Part shown: positions 1-6,550 of the stretch, in pieces
Layout: each line of letters starts with the position of its first letter
How positions within the stretch are numbered: the stretch's first letter is position 1
DNA from: Acidobacteriaceae bacterium
GTDB taxonomy: Bacteria; Acidobacteriota; Terriglobia; Bryobacterales; Bryobacteraceae
Length of the DNA: 7,530 nt
Assembly: GCA_019245255.1 (NCBI GenBank)
Contig: JAFARV010000038.1
Location: 1 to 7,530 of the forward strand
Direction: 5' to 3'
Program-made: the position numbers and the translations under genes
The notes under the pieces: model-generated
What the model was told of the DNA's origin: nothing
Databases searched by the model: none
Seen by the model: the letters and a program-made list of their open reading frames with translations, nothing else

Positions 1-635
1 CGTCGCGTTATAAGGGGCACCTGGACGAAGATGCCGACGAGTTTATCGGCTACATCGTTAATTCGGCGCGGCGAATGACGGACCTGATCAATGGCCTGCT
101 CGCTCTGGTACGCCTGAGAAAGGCGGGACAACCGATCGCGCCGGCTCCATTCGATGAGGTCGTCAAGCAGGCGGAGATCGGCTTACAGGCGGCAATCCGC
201 GAGAGCAACGCGCGAATCGAGAAGGGACCGCTGCCCTCATTGGTGGTCGACGCCGTCCAGTTTACTCAGGTGCTGCAGAACCTGATTGCGAATGCAATCA
301 AATACCGCAGAGAGATTCCACCTTTGATTCGCGTCTCCGCGACACGGGATGCGAGCGACTGGATCTTTTCCGTCGCCGACAACGGCCGGGGTTTCGATCA
401 GGAGTTCGCCGAGCGCATCTTCGGCCTATTCCAGCGGCTGCATCCTCGAGAGATAGAGGGTACCGGCATCGGCCTGACGATCGCCCGCAAGATTGTCGAG
501 CGCCACGGAGGGCGCATCTGGGCAGAGTCCCAGCCCGGCGTTGGCACAACGTTCTATTTCAGCCTGCCGGTCAGCCTGGAGGCGCGACCGTCAGACCAGC
601 CGGACAGCCACGGAGTCGCAGCAGCAGCGCTCTGA
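1..635 (+). CDS. Sensor histidine kinase, C-terminal part (5' end outside window)
   Basis: This is the catalytic end of a two-component sensor kinase that autophosphorylates on histidine and passes the phosphate to a response regulator. The reading frame is open from base 3, giving 210 residues in the window; the ATG at 75 is internal, because the preceding codons read as the second helix of a HisKA dimerisation domain (DADEFIGYIVNSARRM, then LINGLL). The phospho-accepting histidine is therefore upstream of the window. The HATPase_c domain follows: N box QNLIANAIKYR (276-311), G1 box DNGRGFD (from 378), F box region IFGLFQRLH, G2 box GTGIGLTIARKIVERHGG (from 459), and a final GVGTTFYFSLP strand. 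All ATP-binding boxes look intact. A short tail of about 20 residues without recognisable features follows. The dimerisation helix resembles PAS/phytochrome-linked kinases, but the sensory part is not visible. No response regulator is encoded downstream in the window. Confidence 0.95.
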   Translation, partial: SRYKGHLDEDADEFIGYIVNSARRMTDLINGLLALVRLRKAGQPIAPAPFDEVVKQAEIGLQAAIRESNARIEKGPLPSLVVDAVQFTQVLQNLIANAIKYRREIPPLIRVSATRDASDWIFSVADNGRGFDQEFAERIFGLFQRLHPREIEGTGIGLTIARKIVERHGGRIWAESQPGVGTTFYFSLPVSLEARPSDQPDSHGVAAAAL

Positions 636-686
636 TCGGGCTTCGCTCGGGAGAAGTAGAGTAGCTCCGGAGAGCATTCTTGCGCG

Positions 687-698
687 TGGCCGCGGCCA
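687..698. repeat. 12-bp perfect palindrome in the kinase-methyltransferase gap
   Basis: TGGCCGCGGCCA reads the same on both strands. It lies in the 100-bp gap between the kinase stop and the proposed GTG start at 736, and a shorter palindrome, CTCCGGAG, lies at 665-672. The 12-mer could be an operator or the core of a small hairpin, but no T-run follows it, so it does not look like an intrinsic terminator. GC-rich palindromes also arise by chance in DNA like this. The rest of the gap shows no convincing promoter. Confidence 0.35.
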
Positions 699-735
699 AT
701 TAAAGTTCCGTTGCGACTCTGCCGATAGATCCTGC

Positions 736-1254
736 GTGAGTACAACGTTCGTCCTTCCCTTTGAGCCTGCAGTTTCTGCCCCTGCGAGTCTGGCGCGAGC
801 CCTGGAAGAGAGGCGGAAGTATATTGCGAGCGAGTTAACGGCGATCTGTGAAGGGCCACGAAGCAAACACCGGATTCTGTGCGCCGGAGCCACCAACCTG
901 GAGGAAGCGGAACTGGTCTTTAATCGATGCGAATTCAGCATTGCCGATCGACACGAGGTGATCGGCGGGGATCCGGGCAGCTTCGATTTCATCTATTCAC
1001 TGAATCTGCTCTCCGAACTGCCAGACGCCAGCGTTCGCCAGCTCCTGGCGCGGTTGATATCCATGCTGCGCCCCGGCGGACGTTTACTCGCGACCAACTT
1101 CACACCGGAGAACAACGAGCTTGCGATACGCCGCCTTCACCTGCGGACCGAGTATGACGTCGCCCACCTGGTTGATGGATTGACCAATATCGTTGGCCAT
1201 GCGGTTTGGCGAGACAGCAGCGAACGAATCGTTTATCTGGAAATTGAGCGATAG
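736..1254 (+). CDS. Short, divergent class I methyltransferase-like protein, possibly PhcB-related and degenerate
   Basis: The frame encodes 172 residues from a GTG at 736. The same frame is open upstream to 493, but residues there look like an out-of-frame reading of the kinase end, and no ATG lies near the conserved part; no clear ribosome binding site precedes the GTG, so the start is uncertain. The best evidence of function is the block at residues 83-121, FDFIYSLNLLSELPD followed by LLARLISMLRPGGRLLATNF, the late core (motif III and following strand) of Rossmann-fold SAM-dependent methyltransferases. It resembles the group containing 3-hydroxypalmitate methyl ester synthases (PhcB-like). 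The expected motif I (a GxGxG-like loop) is only weakly matched by ILCAGATNLEEAE (47-59), and only about 25 residues separate this from FDFIY, so the segment carrying the usual ribose-binding acidic residue seems missing. The typical C-terminal tryptophan-rich stretch is also absent. It may be non-catalytic or decaying. It may be co-transcribed with the kinase; its 3' end faces the efflux operon across 14 bp. Confidence 0.6.
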   Translation: MSTTFVLPFEPAVSAPASLARALEERRKYIASELTAICEGPRSKHRILCAGATNLEEAELVFNRCEFSIADRHEVIGGDPGSFDFIYSLNLLSELPDASVRQLLARLISMLRPGGRLLATNFTPENNELAIRRLHLRTEYDVAHLVDGLTNIVGHAVWRDSSERIVYLEIER

Positions 1255-1268
1255 TCGACTGGCGAGTA

Positions 1269-2891
1269 TCAGTGGGCTGCCGCGGCGCCGCCGGGTTTTG
1301 TCTTCTTCATAAGAAACACGAGCGGAATCAGGATGCCGAACGCGACGCCCATAACATAGAAGCAATCGATGTACGAGAGAGTGTTGGCCTGCTGCTCGAT
1401 GCTTCTCATGATCAGCGCGTAGGACCCGTTACCAGGCAGTCCGTTCTGCCGTGCAATGATGGCGCCGGCAGAGTCTACGGCGTGCCGGAAGTTGAGATTT
1501 ACTTGCGTCGCGTTTTCGATCAATCTGCTCTGGTGGAACTGCGCGCGCCGGGCAAGTATCGTTGTTACGAGCGAAATGCCGACACTTCCGCCGATGTTCC
1601 GTGCGAGGTTGATCAACCCCGAAGCAGCGTTGTTCTTATTTCTCGGCACGAACGCGTAAGCCGCCGTATTGATCGGAACGAACAGACATGCGAGGCCGGC
1701 AGCCTGGAAGCAACGCGCATAAACAGCGTGCGAGAAATCCATTTGGGTGTCAAACGTCGTCATATGAATGAGCGCCAGCGAGGTGATGACGAGTCCCAAG
1801 CCTATGATCCATCGCGCCTCGATCTTTCCGAGGGATTTGCCCACAAACGGAAGCATAAACATTACGAGCAGACCGCCCGGAGAGAGTGCCATGCCGGCCT
1901 GCGTTGCCGTGTAGCCCATTACCAGCTGCAGATACTGCGGCAGTAAGACGGTGCTGCCGAGCAGAACAACGCCAACCATGAACATCAATCCGCCCGCGAC
2001 GGCGAAATTCCTATCTTTGAGAAGGCTCAGGTCAACTACAGGATCCTTCTGGCGCAGTTCCCAGTAAATCGCAAGAATAAGACCGGCGGCCGAGAGCAGA
2101 GCGCAGGTGCGGATAAACCCGCTTGACCACCAGTCGTCGCGCTCGCCCTTGTCGAGCAAGATCTGCAAGAAGCCGAGGCCGATGGCGACAAAGATGATGC
2201 CCCAATAATCAACGCGCAGCCCACGCGAGCGCCGCTCGTCCCGTTCGGTAACGAAGTAGGGTGGATCCTCGACCATGAAGCTGGTCAGGAACAGCGAAAC
2301 GATTCCAACCGGAATGTTGATGAAGAAGATCCAGCGCCAGTCGAAGTTGTCGGTAATCCAGCCGCCAAGGGTGGGGCCTATCGCTGGGGCGGTGACGACT
2401 GCGATTCCGTAGATGGCAAATGCCATTCCACGCTGTCGGGGCGGGAAGGTGTCCGCGAGTATCGCCTGTTCGCTGGGCTGCAAGCCGCCGCCGCCGATGC
2501 CTTGCAGAACACGGAAGAAGACCAGTAAACCAAGGCTCGGTGCGACGCCACATGCAAACGAACTCAGAGTGAACATCAGCACGCAGACCATATAGAAGTT
2601 CTTGCGCCCGATGAGAAAGGAAAACCACCCGCTGAGCGGCAGAATGATGGCGTTCGAAACCAGGTAAGACGTGAGGACCCAGGTCGCTTCGTCTTCGCTC
2701 GCCGAGAGATTGCCTGCAATGTGTGGGAGTGCAACGTTAGCGATGCTTGTATCAAGCACTTCCATAAAGCTCGCCAAGGTTACTGTAAGTGCAATCAGCC
2801 AGGGATTGTACTTCGGCCGCCACTGGGGATGTGGATCGTGACGCGGTTCCCGGACGGCGGGCTCAGGCGGTTGCTCTGCCGCTACTGCCAT
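1269..2891 (-). CDS. emrB: EmrB/QacA-type DHA2 multidrug efflux MFS permease
   Basis: A 540-residue inner-membrane proton-driven drug exporter of the 14-helix DHA2 group; the length is normal for EmrB. After a cytoplasmic proline-rich start, helix 1 carries the family motif LDTSIANVALP (residues 46-56), followed by ATWVLTSYLVSNAIILPLSGWF in helix 2. The helix 2-3 loop has motif A, GWFSFLIGRKNFY (88-100), and helix 5 carries the antiporter motif C as VTAPAIGPTLGGW (166-178). DFDWRW-like residues (NFDWRWIFFINIPVG, 182-196) are also characteristic. The last loop before helix 14 (about 450-505) is a long extracytoplasmic segment. The ATG lies inside the end of emrA (10-bp overlap), with AAGGG about 11 bases upstream in emrA, so translation is probably coupled. 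Substrates cannot be read from sequence; hydrophobic drugs, uncouplers or phenolics are typical for the family. Confidence 0.94.
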   Translation of the reverse strand: MAVAAEQPPEPAVREPRHDPHPQWRPKYNPWLIALTVTLASFMEVLDTSIANVALPHIAGNLSASEDEATWVLTSYLVSNAIILPLSGWFSFLIGRKNFYMVCVLMFTLSSFACGVAPSLGLLVFFRVLQGIGGGGLQPSEQAILADTFPPRQRGMAFAIYGIAVVTAPAIGPTLGGWITDNFDWRWIFFINIPVGIVSLFLTSFMVEDPPYFVTERDERRSRGLRVDYWGIIFVAIGLGFLQILLDKGERDDWWSSGFIRTCALLSAAGLILAIYWELRQKDPVVDLSLLKDRNFAVAGGLMFMVGVVLLGSTVLLPQYLQLVMGYTATQAGMALSPGGLLVMFMLPFVGKSLGKIEARWIIGLGLVITSLALIHMTTFDTQMDFSHAVYARCFQAAGLACLFVPINTAAYAFVPRNKNNAASGLINLARNIGGSVGISLVTTILARRAQFHQSRLIENATQVNLNFRHAVDSAGAIIARQNGLPGNGSYALIMRSIEQQANTLSYIDCFYVMGVAFGILIPLVFLMKKTKPGGAAAAH

Positions 2892-4222
2892 TGGTTCTGG
2901 CCCTTGCCGGAATCGAGAAGGACCGTAGGTTCGACCGACATGCCCGGTAAGAGTCGGTGATCGCGGTTTTCACCGACTTCGAGCACAATCTTGACGGGAA
3001 TACGTTGAACTACCTTTACGTAATTTCCGGTCGCGTTTTCGGGCGGCAGCAAGCTGAACTTGGCGCCGGACGCGCCCGCGATGCTGTCGATGTGGCCCCG
3101 GTACTCCCGACTGCTCCCGAAAGTATCCACCTTGATGCTTACGTGCTGACCGGTGTGCATGTTTCGCAACTGGGTCTCTTTGTAGTTAGCGGTCACCCAG
3201 ACGTCATCCAGTGGAATGAGCGACATCAGTTGTTGGCCCGCGGTAACCTGCATACCCGGTTCGGCGGTTTTGCGGCTGACGACCCCATCAACGGGCGCGA
3301 CAACGTGTGTGTAGCCGAGATTCAATTTAGCCTGGTCCAGATTGGCCTGGCTCTGTTTCACTTGTGCCAAGGCCTGTTTGTAACGCGCTTCGCTCACCTG
3401 AGTCTGCCGCGGACGCACTTCCTGGCTCTGGCGCCGTTGAATTTCGGCTGTCGCAAGCTTGGCCCGGGATTGTTGCACCTCGGCATTGGCCTGATCAAGG
3501 GTGTGTTGAGCCGCCATGATGTCCGCTTTTGCGGATTCCACCTGCGCCGCTCCGGCGTCGGCGGCAGCCTGCGCCGCATCGTAATCCTGTTTCGAGATCT
3601 CGTCCTTCTCAACCAGGTCCCGGTAGCGGACCAGATCCTTCTGCGCCTTCTGGTAGTTCGCTTGCGCTTGAGTCAGCGCCGCTTTGGAAGCGTCGAGACG
3701 CGCGCGTGCGGCATCGGCAGCCTTTTGCGCGGAGTTCACGGCCGCGGCGTTCTGTTCAACTTCCGAAAAGCTGGTGCTTACCTGGCTGCGCGTGTTGATG
3801 TTCGTCAACGGGACATTCGCGCTCGATTCGCTGGTGTTCGCCTCGGCGGTTGCGACCGCCGCCTCGGCCTGTTGCACGGTGACTTGAAAATCAGCGGGAT
3901 CGAGTCGAACCAGTTCCTGTCCTGCCTTGACCGGTTCATTGTCGTTCACGAGAACCGAGACAATCGTGCCACTGACGCGAGGACTGATAGGAATCAGATG
4001 CCCATCCACCTGCGCATCGTCCGTCGACTCGCGAGCCGTGTAGTACGCATAGATCGGGATCGCCGCAATGATTGCCACTACCAGGATTGCAAGCAGCACA
4101 AACCGCACCGTGCGCTTTCGCCTTGGGTTGACAGGTCTCCGGCGCGCTTCCGAATCGTGTTGCTCATCGGCCTGAGCTTGAGGGGCCTGCGCGTTCCGCT
4201 GTTGGGAAGTATCGTCTGCCAT
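2882..4222 (-). CDS. emrA: EmrA/HlyD-family periplasmic adaptor (membrane fusion) subunit
   Basis: A 446-residue adaptor that links the EmrB permease to an outer-membrane channel. Residues 1-38 are cytoplasmic and charged, ending in RRKR; a single membrane helix follows at about 40-62. STDDAQVDGHLIPISPRVSGTI (66-87) is the hallmark start of EmrA-type adaptors. The lipoyl (biotinyl-like) half-domains lie at about 80-111 and 303-337 (HVVAPVDGVVSRK, with EPGMQVTAGQ). Between them, about 112-300, is an Ala/Gln-rich alpha-helical hairpin coiled coil that would reach towards the outer-membrane channel. The beta-barrel follows (VWVTANYKETQL, then NYVKVVQRIPVKIVL and LLPGMSV). The protein is longer than Escherichia coli EmrA (about 390 residues), the surplus lying largely in the N-terminal tail and the hairpin. 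The ATG is preceded by GGGGA, and by AAGGA further upstream, in the 21-bp spacer after marR. No TolC-like gene is present here. Confidence 0.94.
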   Translation of the reverse strand: MADDTSQQRNAQAPQAQADEQHDSEARRRPVNPRRKRTVRFVLLAILVVAIIAAIPIYAYYTARESTDDAQVDGHLIPISPRVSGTIVSVLVNDNEPVKAGQELVRLDPADFQVTVQQAEAAVATAEANTSESSANVPLTNINTRSQVSTSFSEVEQNAAAVNSAQKAADAARARLDASKAALTQAQANYQKAQKDLVRYRDLVEKDEISKQDYDAAQAAADAGAAQVESAKADIMAAQHTLDQANAEVQQSRAKLATAEIQRRQSQEVRPRQTQVSEARYKQALAQVKQSQANLDQAKLNLGYTHVVAPVDGVVSRKTAEPGMQVTAGQQLMSLIPLDDVWVTANYKETQLRNMHTGQHVSIKVDTFGSSREYRGHIDSIAGASGAKFSLLPPENATGNYVKVVQRIPVKIVLEVGENRDHRLLPGMSVEPTVLLDSGKGQNQWQ

Positions 4223-4243
4223 TTTTCCCCGTCCTTGAAGTTA

Positions 4244-4792
4244 TTAGAGAGTCTGCTGGTGGCGGGCGCCGTACTCGGCGGGTCCGCTTGCATGCGCCAC
4301 CAGACTTCGCCGCATCTTTTTGAGGAGCGAAGTCAGGAGATTTCGTTCGTCCATGCTCAGATCGCTCATCAATTGCGAGACGTTCCTGAAGTGGACCGGC
4401 ATCACCTGGTCCAAGATCTCTTCGCCTTTGCGAGTTAGCCGGGCAAAGCGTCCTCGCCGGTCTCCGGCGTCTACCACTCGCTTTACGTATCCTTTTTCCT
4501 GCAGCGAATCTATCAAGCCAGTAACATTGGCACGGCTTACAAGAAGCAACTCACCGAGATCGTGAAGCAGCATCCCTTCCGGTTCGCCACAGCGAAGCAC
4601 CATCATTACGTTAAGCGCAGACTTTGAGAGACCGAATCCGGCCAGATATCGTCCGATGATCTGTTGCAGAACATCATAGGTGTACACAAGATTCAAGACG
4701 GTCTCGATCGATGTAAGATCGAAACCCGTGTAATGGGGGCCACACTTGCGTACACGCCCGTGATAGAACGCCTCCCGCAGGTCCTCGGACAC
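4244..4792 (-). CDS. MarR-family transcriptional regulator of the efflux operon
   Basis: A 182-residue winged-helix DNA-binding protein, first gene of the line marR-emrA-emrB. Helices at about 28-52 and 128-165 would form the dimer interface. The winged helix-turn-helix spans about 58-125: LHDLGELLLVSRANVTGLIDSLQEKGYVKRV contains the recognition helix (about 86-100), and DAGDRRGRFARLTRKGEEIL is the wing, with the conserved Asp-Arg-Arg at 111-113. The start is a GTG at 4790-4792. A GAAAGG lies only two bases before it, which is close for a ribosome binding site; the same frame is open back to a TAG at 4826-4828, so a slightly earlier non-ATG start is possible, and no in-frame ATG occurs until residue 63. 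MarR proteins beside EmrAB pumps usually repress the operon until a phenolic or lipophilic ligand binds; autoregulation here is inferred from position. The N-terminal 25 residues and the C-terminal tail are somewhat longer than in minimal MarR proteins. Confidence 0.93.
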   Translation of the reverse strand: MSEDLREAFYHGRVRKCGPHYTGFDLTSIETVLNLVYTYDVLQQIIGRYLAGFGLSKSALNVMMVLRCGEPEGMLLHDLGELLLVSRANVTGLIDSLQEKGYVKRVVDAGDRRGRFARLTRKGEEILDQVMPVHFRNVSQLMSDLSMDERNLLTSLLKKMRRSLVAHASGPAEYGARHQQTL

Positions 4793-4847
4793 AACCTTTC
4801 GATTCTGAAGCAGATAGTAAAGTTCCTAATTATTTTTCCTCATGATA

Positions 4848-4866
4848 GCGTGCAGAACATGCGCGC
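4848..4866. repeat. Imperfect inverted repeat in the divergent promoter region
   Basis: GCGTGCA (4848-4854) and TGCGCGC (4860-4866) are inverted copies with one mismatch, around a 5-base spacer GAACA. Read as plus-strand RNA, all seven positions pair, one as G-U, giving a compact hairpin upstream of the small secreted protein gene. As DNA it is a candidate protein-binding dyad about mid-way between the two divergent genes. No T-run follows it, so a terminator is unlikely. It could also be chance in a GC-rich patch. Confidence 0.35.
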
Positions 4867-4884
4867 GGCGCGATCTATAAACAC

Positions 4885-4890
4885 GGAAGG
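4885..4890 (+). promoter_or_regulatory. Ribosome binding site of the small secreted protein gene
   Basis: GGAAGG ends eight bases before the ATG at 4899, a good Shine-Dalgarno match and spacing. It supports the annotated start and shows that this small frame is a real gene. Confidence 0.75.
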
Positions 4891-4898
4891 ATTGAAAA

Positions 4899-5246
4899 AT
4901 GAGAATTGTGCCGCTTTTGTCTGCCGCGCTGTTCGCGGCGCTGCCCACACAATGCGCGGAGATCCAGGGAGTCATAGCCGATTGGCAATGTGTCAAGGCG
5001 ATGGTAGACAACGGCCGCGAACGGACGCTGAAAGACAACAAATCGTGTTCGCTTGGGAATAACTATTCGCGTTCGAGTTACGGAGTGATTACTAACGACA
5101 AAAAATACTACAGGCTAGATGACGCCGGGCGCGCCTGGGCTCTGAAGCTGCTGAAGGACACTCACGACAAAGACAGGCTGTATGTGGTCGTCACGGGAAC
5201 AATCGACGGCGAAGTCATCCATGTAAGTAACATGAGTGAGCTATGA
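4899..5246 (+). CDS. Small exported protein of unknown function, acidobacterial type
   Basis: A 115-residue protein with a well-placed ribosome binding site. Residues 1-20 form a signal peptide: MR start, hydrophobic core IVPLLSAALFAAL, then PTQCA; cleavage near A20/E21 fits, and C19 is not in a lipoprotein box. The mature part begins EIQGVIADWQCVKAM and continues TLKDNKSCSLGNNYSRSSYGVITNDKKYYRLDDAG, then DRLYVVVTGTIDGEVIHVSNM. The pattern of a first GxIxDxxC strand, a central tyrosine/LDD segment and a closing VxVTGxxxGxxIxVxxM pair of strands suggests a small beta-barrel (OB-like) fold; C31 and C50 could form a disulphide. I associate this pattern with numerous short secreted Acidobacteriota proteins, from memory rather than a search. 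Function is unknown. It is divergent from marR, so a role in the envelope response to the efflux substrates is possible but unproven. Its stop lies 11 bp from the stop of the convergent MFS gene. Confidence 0.8.
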   Translation: MRIVPLLSAALFAALPTQCAEIQGVIADWQCVKAMVDNGRERTLKDNKSCSLGNNYSRSSYGVITNDKKYYRLDDAGRAWALKLLKDTHDKDRLYVVVTGTIDGEVIHVSNMSEL

Positions 5247-5257
5247 GCGTTATTGCC

Positions 5258-6550
5258 TCACATGGTAGGATCGCCGTGAACTTCCACCCGGGCGTCGTCT
5301 TGGGTGGCTGAGGGTTCAGGTAACCGCCCCGTCCAGTTTGCCCAACCCCAGAAGGCGGCAGTCGAGGAGCTGAGAGTTCCGGAAGCTGCTCCGATGGCGC
5401 GAATAGCGAAGCGTTGCGAGGCGGCGCCCGCGGCGGACATGGATAGCATCATGGTGGACCAGTTCATGGTCTCAATGGTTGAAAATACTCGCCCGCGAAA
5501 CCGGTCGTCCACGTGTTTCAGCAGGTTGGACCAGTTGAGAACCGAGCTGACCGCAACGGCGGCTCGCGAGAGTCCCATGAAGAACAGCGCCCAACCCCAG
5601 TGCCGCATCTGGCTGAACACAACGTAAGATCCGCCGTGAAGCAGGTAGCAATAGAACACCGTGCGCTTGTAGTTGGCATAGCTGATCCTTTTGCCGATCC
5701 AGTTGCCGAGGAGTCCTCCTATCAGAAGTCCCACGCCCGCCGTTCCCCACAGTTCGCCGAGACCTTGTGCACCGCGCTGGAAGACGGATTCACTGAACAG
5801 AGTAAAGAGAACCTGCGCAGCGCCGCCTCCGCTCGCCCATCCAACGGAAATCAGTCCAATGCCGAGGATGAGAGGATTATTCGCCATATAAGCAAGCCCC
5901 TGCCGATACTCATGCCAGGGCCTTGCAACCTTCGTTTCGTTCAACCCGCGATCGGCCGCGCGGAAGTGCCCGGCGCGGGAATGCAGGCGCCAGATGCAGA
6001 ACGCCGATACAAAGAATGACAGCGAGTTGAAAACGAAGGCCAGTTCATATCCAAACGCCGCGACCGCTGTTCCTCCGAAAAATGCGCCGACGGCAAGCGT
6101 GATCCATCCAGTGGTCTGCGTCAGCGAGTTTGCCGTGTGCAGCTCTTCGTCCGTGGCGATGGTCGGCAATATGGCCGAACGGCCGCTCGTGAAGAACGGC
6201 GATGCAAGCATGAGAAGCGCGCTCAGCAGATAAATCAGCCAGATCTGATGATGAGCAATGGCGGTTATGAACCCAAGCGCTATGAAGCCGCGGACGAGGT
6301 CGCTCGCGATCATGATCCGCCTGCGATCGAAGCGATCCAAGACTACTCCGGCCAGCGGTCCCGCGAGTATTGCCGGTACGGCGCGTGAAAGCATCACGCC
6401 GGATACGACTGCGCCGCTGTGCGTGCTCATGAACGCGAGACTCAGCACGGCCACGTTGTTGAAATGGTCTCCGGCCTCGCTAACAATCTGGCCGATCCAG
6501 GTGTAGCGGTAGTTTCTGTTGCTGCGGAGGAGTTGAGTGAAGCCCGGCAT
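5258..6550 (-). CDS. 12-helix MFS exporter, EntS/MFS_3 (DHA3-like) type
   Basis: A 430-residue inner-membrane major facilitator protein of normal length for the group that includes the enterobactin exporter EntS and macrolide efflux proteins. FTQLLRSNRNYRYTWIGQIVSEAGDHFNNVAVLSLAF (4-40) is the typical first helix with its preceding amphipathic segment. The motif A equivalent is GPLAGVVLDRFDRRRIM (64-80). The central cytoplasmic loop (about 190-217) leads to NNPLILGIGLISVGWASGGGAAQVLF in helix 7, and VDDRFRGRVFSTIETMNW (347-364) is the conserved helix 10-11 loop. The C-terminus is a hydrophilic 25-residue tail. The start ATG overlaps the TAA of the upstream DinB-like gene (TAATG), and no independent ribosome binding site is evident, so translation probably depends on ribosomes finishing that gene. 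The substrate is unknown; siderophore, antibiotic or metabolite export is typical, and no siderophore genes are visible. Confidence 0.92.
   Translation of the reverse strand: MPGFTQLLRSNRNYRYTWIGQIVSEAGDHFNNVAVLSLAFMSTHSGAVVSGVMLSRAVPAILAGPLAGVVLDRFDRRRIMIASDLVRGFIALGFITAIAHHQIWLIYLLSALLMLASPFFTSGRSAILPTIATDEELHTANSLTQTTGWITLAVGAFFGGTAVAAFGYELAFVFNSLSFFVSAFCIWRLHSRAGHFRAADRGLNETKVARPWHEYRQGLAYMANNPLILGIGLISVGWASGGGAAQVLFTLFSESVFQRGAQGLGELWGTAGVGLLIGGLLGNWIGKRISYANYKRTVFYCYLLHGGSYVVFSQMRHWGWALFFMGLSRAAVAVSSVLNWSNLLKHVDDRFRGRVFSTIETMNWSTMMLSMSAAGAASQRFAIRAIGAASGTLSSSTAAFWGWANWTGRLPEPSATQDDARVEVHGDPTM

Larger units (their letters stand above)
4793..4898. promoter_or_regulatory. Divergent promoter region between marR-emrAB and the small secreted protein
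   Basis: These 106 bases must hold start signals for both directions. The half next to marR (about 4814-4847) is strikingly AT-rich compared with the surroundings and includes TAATTA (4827-4832), a direct repeat TTCCT at 4823-4827 and 4836-4840 (13-bp period), and on the minus strand TACTAT (4819-4814) as a possible -10 element. On the plus strand TATAAA-like bases at 4876-4881 could be a -10 element, although this would put the transcript start very close to the ribosome binding site. No good -35 box is visible for either direction. A MarR operator is expected here, but no clear MarR-type palindrome was found by eye. Confidence 0.5.

Noticed and set aside
493..735. Upstream extension of the methyltransferase-like frame to an ATG at 493.
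   Set aside because: It overlaps the ATP-binding end of the kinase in another frame, and the residues are Ser/Arg/Gln-rich without any conserved pattern; GTG at 736 is a more plausible start.
1282..1291. GCGGCGCCGC palindrome followed closely by GGTTTT, as a possible terminator for the plus-strand genes.
   Set aside because: It encodes the Gly-Gly-Ala-Ala end of EmrB, leaves no loop for a stable hairpin, and the T-stretch is short and offset.
1272..1946. A 224-codon plus-strand frame opposite the 3' part of emrB.
   Set aside because: It is an Arg/Glu-rich shadow of a clear transporter gene, with no domain.
2957..4438. A 493-codon open frame on the plus strand opposite emrA and the end of marR.
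   Set aside because: It is exactly antisense to well-supported genes, has no recognisable domain and has an arginine/leucine-rich composition typical of a complementary-strand reading of GC-rich, Ala/Gln-rich coiled-coil DNA.
5284..5307. CCACCC and GGGTGG inverted repeat with a 12-base loop, 38 bases after the small secreted gene.
   Set aside because: It lies inside the C-terminal codons of the MFS gene and no T-run follows, so a terminator role is not supported.
5513..6019. A 168-codon plus-strand frame opposite the MFS exporter.
   Set aside because: It is antisense to a well-supported membrane protein gene and has no recognisable features.
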